DNA from: Misgurnus anguillicaudatus
Taxonomy: Eukaryota; Chordata; Actinopteri; Cypriniformes; Cobitidae
DNA: 64,000 bases
Assembly: GCF_027580225.2 (NCBI RefSeq)
Contig: NC_073352.2
Location: 3,722,501 to 3,786,500 of the forward strand
Reading direction: 5' to 3'
Shown here: positions 57,726 through 64,000 of the stretch, piece by piece
Layout of the letters: the number at the start of each line of letters is the position of its first letter
Position numbering within the stretch: position 1 is the stretch's first letter
Program-made: the position numbers and the translations under genes
Notes under the pieces: model-generated
The model's input: only the letters and a program-made list of their open reading frames with translations
Database searches by the model: none
Told to the model about the DNA's origin: nothing

Positions 57726-58430
57726 TTTTTGTAGAGTTTGTTTTAGTTGGGTTCTTCACCTTTAACTAAGAAATACTTTTCTTAGCAGCTGCGGTATTAT
57801 TTCAATAAGAATGTTTATGCACTGCTGATAAAACAGATATGTTAAAGTTGTGTGTTTTATGCCTTTAGTTTCTAGTTAAATAAGCATATTTATAACAATA
57901 TTAGTGTGTTTGAAGTAGTGATGATGATGAAGATTGTTCTTATAAACCAATAAAGCGGATGTGCACAGAAACTAGGACGCAATGCTCAGAAAATTGGACA
58001 CACTTAGACATCATCACTCATCCTTCAAACCTCAACAATAGTAACAAACAACAAAATAATGCAGATAAACAGATCAACCGCAATGCATGCTGGGACTCAT
58101 GAATGAATATTTTACCATGCTGGCACCCAGCATGCATTACTGCATTTATTTCTTTATTTTGATTGTTGAATTTCTTATGCAGATTATAAAAATGTATTCT
58201 GTTACTTAAGTTGCACAACTTTTTAATCCTTAAAAACCTTTAAAGTGCAATTATCTCAAGACTTTATATTGTGGTGCACATGAGCATTATGAGCATGATA
58301 CTTGATTCATGTTGATTCATGTTCCACAGTTACTGTTACTTGAACTCTTGAGTAAGTGTTCTACACTAGTAAGCATTTGTTAGTACTACATACCATTTTT
58401 ATTTTACTGTTTTTTCAAGGCACACTGTAA
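57726..58430. other. No gene recognised
   Basis: AT-rich. A short palindromic-looking segment around 'gcatgctgggactcatgaat' and 'catgctggcacccagcatgc' (58085-58135) contains the local inverted pair GCTGG/CCAGC. Non-coding. Confidence 0.35.
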
Positions 58431-58432
58431 AA

Positions 58433-58632
58433 ATTTGCTGTAATTATGCAGATGGTTCCCAGTAACTTACTATAGAAGATAAAGACTAAAAATGTTTCAT
58501 GTTCATTGAACTTTGAACAAACTGTTACCAGTAAATACCATAAATGTAAAATCTACAGTAAGTTACTGGCAGCTACAGTAGTTGCCAGTAATACCCAGTA
58601 TTACTGTAATTTGTACATATTTTTTTACAGTG
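58433..58632. mobile_element. MITE (CACTGTAAAAA ends)
   Basis: 200 bp with ends CACTGTAAAAATTTGCTGTA and mirror TTTTTTACAGTG. Inner CAGTAACTTACTATAG faces CTACAGTAAGTTACTG. Non-coding. Confidence 0.75.
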
Positions 58633-58750
58633 CAATCAGTTTGCATGTTTTAAAGTTAGGTTAACATATTGGATTTGTTCAGTGCAATTAAACATACATT
58701 TTAATAAAAAATTCAGCAATACACAGATTTCTACTTCTATGACCTTGTCT

Positions 58751-59110
58751 TCATGTCACTGTTCTTAAGCAATTTGTGACACGATCATGACAGGCCCACA
58801 TGCTATGTGTGAAAGCACATGACTTTGTTTTGTCGGGCCATGTGCTTTCCCTGTCCCCACTGCACACTACATAGTGTGATAGACTGAGCATGCTGCTCTG
58901 TGAGACAGGTTGTAATATGAACGGATCCAGCTCCAACCCAAGAAAAGAGATGCTCTGCACCGGGAAGAGATTACTTTTTTCCAGTTGACCCAAAACCCCA
59001 GACGGCTTATGTGCTCGAGCACCAACTCACTGTGAACACATACTGTAGCTACTTTCGAGAGTGGGGAAAATAAGCCTCATCGAGGTAGTTAAGTATTCAA
59101 ACGCCGTTCT
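58751..59110 (-). pseudogene. DIRS-like reverse transcriptase relic
   Basis: On the minus strand LVLEHISRLGFWVNWKK is followed, after a one-base frame break in an A-run (58975-58980), by KSNLFPVQSISFLGLELD. This order (H.S.LG..VNW.KS.L.P.Q...FLG...D) is characteristic of the thumb side of DIRS-type reverse transcriptases in fish. The frame decays on both sides and no recombinase, split repeats or ends were found. Confidence 0.7.
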
Positions 59111-60455
59111 CCCTCAAGGGAGGGCAGCTTTTGCAACCATCATGAAGACACAAGAACATGCACGAAAAAGCCTCTCGAAAGATACAAGACCGTGCACATA
59201 GAAAATATGGTTGTTTAGTTGCCAAAGCACACAGGGGACTCCTTACCACACTTATCCGTGCGCTGAATCGCAGCGTCCCATCCAACATCCAAAGAGCAGG
59301 AGAGAACGAAAACACAAGCTTTTTGTCCACTAGAAGGGACGGTCTATGGACAAGTCATTAAAACACGAGTGGGAGAAATGACGGTGTTAAATTGGAGTGT
59401 ACTAATATATTATTTGTGCACTCCAATTTAACCCTGCCATTTACTGCTGCTTGTGTTGTTAGTAAACATGCTAGACCACGTTTTATACATGTATATGTAA
59501 GAGCTTTCTCTGATATTTCTGAGGAATTAATGAAATACGCTCGCGCAACTTCGGTTGCAAAATGCTACAAAAATAAAAAAGCAGACTGACTTTAGTTTTA
59601 TCAATGAAAGTCTAAAGCATCAGGATCGAAATGAAGAGGTCAGGACCGAGGTAAAAACATTGTGTTTGTTACATCACATTATATCAATAGGCAGAGAGTA
59701 TGTGGCCTTTTGTGGCTGTATATTCAATCACATAAGCGTCTAACTCCACAAAAGGAATCCATTCGAATGTGTTTTCGACTATCTCTAAATGTGGTTGAAA
59801 GTGGACAAGCTCAAAACGTTTTACACCCCATCTAAACCAGCAGTTAGCGTCATCCACTTGTGATCCGATCAGCTAAAACGCATCTTAATCCCATCATAAA
59901 AAAATCTAAATCAACTTGGATTAACTTAAATTCTATACAACCTCAACCTCTCATCTGTATGAAGATTCATCACTGTCCTGGATGAAGTCAATGACTGTGA
60001 TGTTATCTGCTTATAAAGAATCATTTTGTTCACTTGTACATACATCATTCGGTCACAAGTTAGTTTTCATAAGTCATCATTTTTCATATAGAAACATTAT
60101 GTCATGACTGTTCTTAAAGGACTCATGATAGATAACTCAGTACACTCCCCTTGAATTTCAATCAGAAGTTTTCATACGAAGCACATCTGAGACACATCTG
60201 TAAATGCCAGGTGAAGAAATGATATTGACTGATCTAAGAATCAGATTTCAAGAGAACAGATGTGAAACCCAAGTGGAATGAAAGCATTCAGGGGAGGCAT
60301 GTGTAGGAATGTGAACATGAATCCACTCCTCCTCACATCATGCCATCTGTCTGGAAGGAAGAAAGAAAGAAAGTGAAAGACACGTGATTTTATAAATGTT
60401 ATACCCTTTTAACAGTTTAACCTTTTAATCAGTTCAGAAACAGAAGGTTGTCTCA
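59111..60455. other. No gene recognised
   Basis: 59345-59440 contains a local inverted pair ('ttaaattggagtgtac' and 'gtgcactccaatttaa'). Otherwise no structure or coding motif was noticed. Confidence 0.4.
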
Positions 60456-60776
60456 TTCCAGGGGCCTCATTTATCAAGCCTGCGTACGCACAGAAGTGTG
60501 CATAAAGTGTGGGTAGGAACAGTTTTACGCAAAGTGTGGAATTTATCAAATGGCACTTATACGTAGAAATGTGTGTAAATATACGCACACCTAGTGGTAA
60601 TATAGCAATACTACACAGGACCGTCCATCCCCAGCATTAAAAGAACACTTTGTCTATTTATTATCCACCCCCTGGTGTTAAAAATGATTAGTGTTAATAA
60701 AGTAACTGCAAATCAGTGTTGAAGTTAATTAATGAAATTAGTGTCTAACCCTATATAAGAAAGCTCCTTCAAAGGC

Positions 60777-60977
60777 TTGACACATGCTTATCTTGCATTA
60801 TTGAAAGACTTGGCAAATCATCCATTCCGTCGGGAGCGCGTTTTCAAAGATTGCGCTGATGATGCTGGTTATGCGGCTGTCCAAGGAAAGTTCATTGTCT
60901 GTCCTCCTACAGTTGCACAGATTTCACGTCGGTGTGCTGTGGCGCGTTATTTTTTTATTATTTTTTGGGCTGATAAT
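60777..60977 (+). pseudogene. N-terminal fragment of a Harbinger-type transposase
   Basis: A 67-residue frame includes LLKDLANHPFRRERVFKDCA, like the (L)RRERVF(R)(D/E)R segment near the start of fish Harbinger/HARBI1-type transposases. The expected R-F-R-(L/F) segment and the DDE core do not follow. The frame runs into the next inserted element at 60982, so the gene is truncated. Confidence 0.45.
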
Positions 60978-60981
60978 TTAA

Positions 60982-61586
60982 AGGTATAGCGGAAGATTTC
61001 CGTTTTCCGGGTGGATCATCAAGACTATTTGTCATCCCAGATGTCAATCATTCTGATTATATGTTGACGTATAACCGTCGTACGTGCTCGCCTCTAGGTT
61101 CGTTTGCTGCACATGCGCACTTTAATGGTTTAAACCATTCATTGAAGCTGAGAAAAAGTGTCTACAAATTGTATGACAAGAAGAGAAAGGACTATAAAGA
61201 AAGAAACAAGACCAGAATGTTTATGGGAGACTATTTCACACGCTGGCATGAGCTAAAAAGGACAGGTTGAGCTTCCCACGCGAAGTTTCTACTGGAAAGG
61301 TACATTTTGTCATGCTATTTGGAGAATCCATTTAAAATCACTGCTAGTAAAAGTTGATGTAAGCTATGATTAGCCCTGGCACAAGTCACGAACCGCACAG
61401 ACACGGTAAACATGCCGACAGAAACTTGTAAACAGAGCGAAGAGAAGAACTGAGCTCCTGCATCCTGTCTCTGTCTCGTGCACGCGTTTAACAGGCGTTC
61501 CCTCTCGGGAGGAGGGAGGGAGAGTGTTGCGTGTATATCGAGGGGCGGTTCTTTTAAATAATTCGGGAAAATCTTCCGCTATACCT
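60982..61586. mobile_element. TTAA-flanked element with a coding remnant (Kolobok/piggyBac-like)
   Basis: 605 bp with ends AGGTATAGCGGAAGATTT and its mirror, and TTAA directly outside both (60978-60981, 61587-61590). Plus-strand frame 61061-61270 ends in RMFMGDYFTRWHELKRTG, resembling the short N-terminal G..F.RW.(E/Q)L motif common in fish transposon-derived proteins with THAP-type neighbours. TTAA targeting fits Kolobok or piggyBac; the motif does not decide between them. Confidence 0.7.
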
Positions 61587-62234
61587 TTAATGTCAAACCA
61601 CTTTTTTATTTCTAGAAGTGTTCTCATACACGACGGAATTGAACTCACTGGTAACATATTCCCATGCAGATTTGTTTTCTTTTGTTAGTCATTCCTCCTG
61701 TAATAAGTGAACCAAACAGGATGTGTTATTAGGATTTAACCTCATCCACCAGTAACTCAATTTCTGTGTCTGTTAATGAGGGAAAAAGCACAACTATCCA
61801 TGTGTCTCAATTCGTTCCCTAGCTCCCGAGGTCGTGAATCAGTATATCGTGTACACAGGTTCGGGCACTGGTAAGGACCCTAGCTCACTTCACATTGGGA
61901 CGATGTTCACTTATTTTTCTGTCACGGCTGCTTAAGCGCGTTGTAATCACTCACAGCTGTTACTCATCAACAACCGGCAAAACCAACAACTTTCTGACTT
62001 AATTTTAAAAACAGTACATTTTGAAAAATGCTGTCATTATTCTCTTACATATCTGTGCATAAAATTGGAGGCATATAATTACATTTTAAATGTAATAAAT
62101 ATATTTACAATTTTAAATAAATATTATTCTTTTAAATATTGAGTAGATTGTGGTCCCTTACTGTGTAGCAATGTGTGTTTATATTTACAACTAAAACAAA
62201 CGTTTGTCTTTATAAAAGTTCTGTAACATTTCTT

Positions 62235-62875
62235 ATTACACGGCTCTCTGGAATGCTTGATTCTGATTGGTCAGTTGAGACATTTGCAGGTTCGTTCTTT
62301 TCGAATAATAACCGCTCCAAAATAATAACGCATAGCCGGACTACTTGCACGAGTAATATCGCTCCGCGCCAATAAAGATCAATAAAGATTACTGTCTGTG
62401 TGGCGCCATCTTGTGACAAACACTCGACAACCACGACAAGACACAGACAGCTTACTGAGACTGAACTTGACAAAATAGAGCATGACTACGAAGCCAACAC
62501 ACAAAAAAATACAGAATGGGGATTAAAACTTCTCAAAGAGAAAAAATGGAGACAAGTATGAAGCAGAGGATCTTTATAAGGTATTACGATCATTTTATGC
62601 ATATCTGTGCAAAGTTTCGCGGAAGGATAAAAATGTTAATTTAAAACAAATATGCCAATAAAATGTTTCAAATTCATATTCATGTCCAGTTTTTTTTTCT
62701 TATGTTGCAAGTAGCCGTGTAATAAGCGGGATAATGTAGAGGCAGCCGGTAGTTATTGGGAAATAAGCCCCTTCAGTGTGATACAAGACCCTCCGCTTCG
62801 CGTCGGGTCCTGATCACACTGTCGGGGCTTATTTCCCAATAACTACCGGCTGCCTCTACATTATCCCTTACATAA
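62235..62875. mobile_element. Nested element ending in a long hairpin
   Basis: TTATTACACGGCT at 62235 is mirrored by AGCCGTGTAATAA at 62712, and the hairpin 62731-62868 follows directly. The segment after the left repeat contains 'tgattctgattgg', like 'cgaatctgattgg' in the nested element at 29.6 kb, which also ends in a hairpin. The two appear to be members of one superfamily. Confidence 0.65.
62731..62868. repeat. Near-perfect 138-bp hairpin
   Basis: GGATAATGTAGAGGCAGCCG and GTAGTTATTGGGAAATAAGC followed by CCC pair without mismatch with their mirror at 62824-62868. An inner stem, CAGTGTGAT...GACCC, faces GGGTC...ATCACACTG with a short TTCG-containing loop. Confidence 0.9.
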
Positions 62876-63376
62876 AGTTTATTGAGTTGGATCACGTGAT
62901 GTTCGGTTGGCGAGCTTCAGAAAAGGTCACGTGATTTCCGGATAGGGAACATAGGGATCATCGATGCTCACTGGTTTTTGCGTTGCATTGTGGGAATTTT
63001 TAGGGAACGAACGTTCCAGTGCACTGAACGGATTTTGCGATTGAGACAGCCCTTAAAATGGCCGACTCCCTGATCAGTGCCCTGACTACTGAACAAGGGA
63101 GCTGATTGAGACACATGGCACGTGACTTATAATGGGAGGTGTTGTCACCATATATGGTTCATTGGAGGTGTTTCGGAATGCAAATGACCATGAACGTGCA
63201 CGAGCATGGTGCTTAAGAACACATGGGATTTATCATCAAGGATTACCTACTGATATGCGTACAAACCACGTGCGCACGTTTGATAAATTCCGATTTTTTT
63301 GTACTTAGGCACATTCAAAATTTCATTCGTAGGTACAAATATAGAACATTTTCTACGCAATGTTGATTAATGAGGC

Positions 63377-64000
63377 CCCAGGACTCTGCGATACTGCATA
63401 AAGCCGGGTACACACGATAATCAGGCTAAATTTGGACCGATTTTCCCCTTACGTCAATCCTAGGTAATGCCCCGATTGTCTTCGTGGTTGCATCGTTTAT
63501 CATATCAGATTTTCCTGTGATGCCCAGTGTGTTAAGAGTGTCTGAATCTGCTTAAAAGCATGTTGGGCCGCTCTGATCGCAAATCGTTGATTTTTCTGAT
63601 CAAAAATCTTGTTGTGTGAGGGAAACCCAAACACGCACACATATGCTGTAGAAAGCGAGCTGATGAAAGATGAAACCATAACAACTACAGTAATTGTACA
63701 GCAAACACAGTCCAAAGTGAGATGAACATCAGATATGTAAAAAAGCAGTCCATTGTATCAATGCCATTTCTTAATGCCCGTTGTTTGCCTTTTGACCACA
63801 TGGCAGCACTCCATACACTTTATGAATAAAAGTGTTAAACATGATGATAAAAAATAGACAATTTGTGGTTTCTCACATTTTGAAAATGTGATAAGATTTA
63901 AAAATCTTTTAGAGTGACCCTAGCTTTAGGTTTATGTGCAGATAATGAAAGTATAAGGAGGTGCTTATTGGAAACACAGACGTATTAGCAGGTGGAAGCA
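63377..64000. other. No gene recognised
   Basis: A CpG-containing stretch with 'gccgggtacacacgataatc' at 63404 resembles the start of another fish DNA repeat; the matching end is not in the window or not visible. Confidence 0.35.

Larger units (their letters stand above)
61798..63119. mobile_element. Inverted-repeat element (CATGTGTCTCAAT ends)
   Basis: CATGTGTCTCAATTCG..CCC at the left faces GGGAGCTGATTGAGACACATG at the right, and GGGAACGAACG near 63004 faces CGTTCCCTAGC near 61813. The interior is non-coding and split by the element at 62235-62875. Confidence 0.65.
60461..63376 (+). mobile_element. Harbinger-like element, decayed and repeatedly invaded
   Basis: The left end GGGGCCTCATTTATCAAGCC and right end (reverse complement GGGGCCTCATTAATCAACAT) are inverted, followed by TGCGTACGCAC and TGCGTAGAAAA. 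The GGGGCC tips suit PIF/Harbinger elements, and the first coding remnant (60777) supports this. At least three later insertions lie inside. No clear 3-bp duplication was found. Confidence 0.6.

Overview
The window looks like a stretch of a teleost fish genome, most likely a cypriniform (zebrafish/carp-like). The reasons are the AT-rich background with CA/TG and TC microsatellites, Tc1-like and hAT-type elements, vertebrate-style splice sites and AATAAA signals, and many short inverted-repeat families I recognise as typical of cyprinid genomes. I see no complete host gene. Nearly all readable structure is transposable elements, many nested inside one another. No bacterial operons, rRNA, tRNA or CRISPR were seen.

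Layout. 1-5.5 kb: dispersed repeats and AT-rich DNA. 5.5-10.3 kb: a dead Tc1-like fragment, a solo LTR with exact CATAT target duplications, and an LTR-retrotransposon-derived block carrying two short inverted-repeat elements and a 1.24 kb palindrome. 10.3-17 kb: mostly unannotated DNA with small MITEs. 17.1-20.1 kb: a hAT-type element with exact 8-bp target duplications, holding a second hAT-type element with its own exact 8-bp duplications. 21.3-22.3 kb: a miniature LTR retrotransposon with two LTRs, a polypurine tract and GATCA duplications.

22.35-31.33 kb is the most informative region: a roughly 9 kb En/Spm (CACTA)-like DNA transposon. It has short CACAGCAAAA terminal inverted repeats, TA flanks and arrays of subterminal AGTGTT/AACTCT motifs. 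It carries two same-strand genes only 26 nt apart. The first is an intron-containing gene of the fish SAMD3-like uncharacterised family. The second is a C2H2-finger protein joined to a Tnp2-like transposase with a DUF4218-like C-terminus. Both are broken (a stop, frameshifts, a lost middle section, insertions), so the element is dead here but legible.

33-43 kb: MITEs, then a 4.5 kb hAT-like inverted-repeat element whose interior has expanded into a 23-copy, 129-bp satellite. 43.07-48.31 kb: an element packed with AACGTT palindromes in two tandem arrays, with two other insertions inside it. 48.5-55.3 kb: further MITEs, one with TTAA and one with exact 8-bp duplications, plus one unexplained GC-richer open frame. 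55.93-57.56 kb: an apparently intact Tc1/mariner transposon (320-codon DD34E transposase, inverted repeats of about 214/223 bp, TA duplication) that landed in the TATA-like region of an older LTR. 58.7-59.1 kb: a DIRS-like reverse transcriptase relic. 60.46-63.38 kb: a Harbinger-like element containing a TTAA-flanked element and a further inverted-repeat element, which itself contains a long-hairpin element.

The only complete protein-coding gene I would defend is the Tc1 transposase; the other coding calls are pseudogenes or fragments. Element boundaries without stated target duplications are approximate. Family names come from recognised motifs, not from any search.
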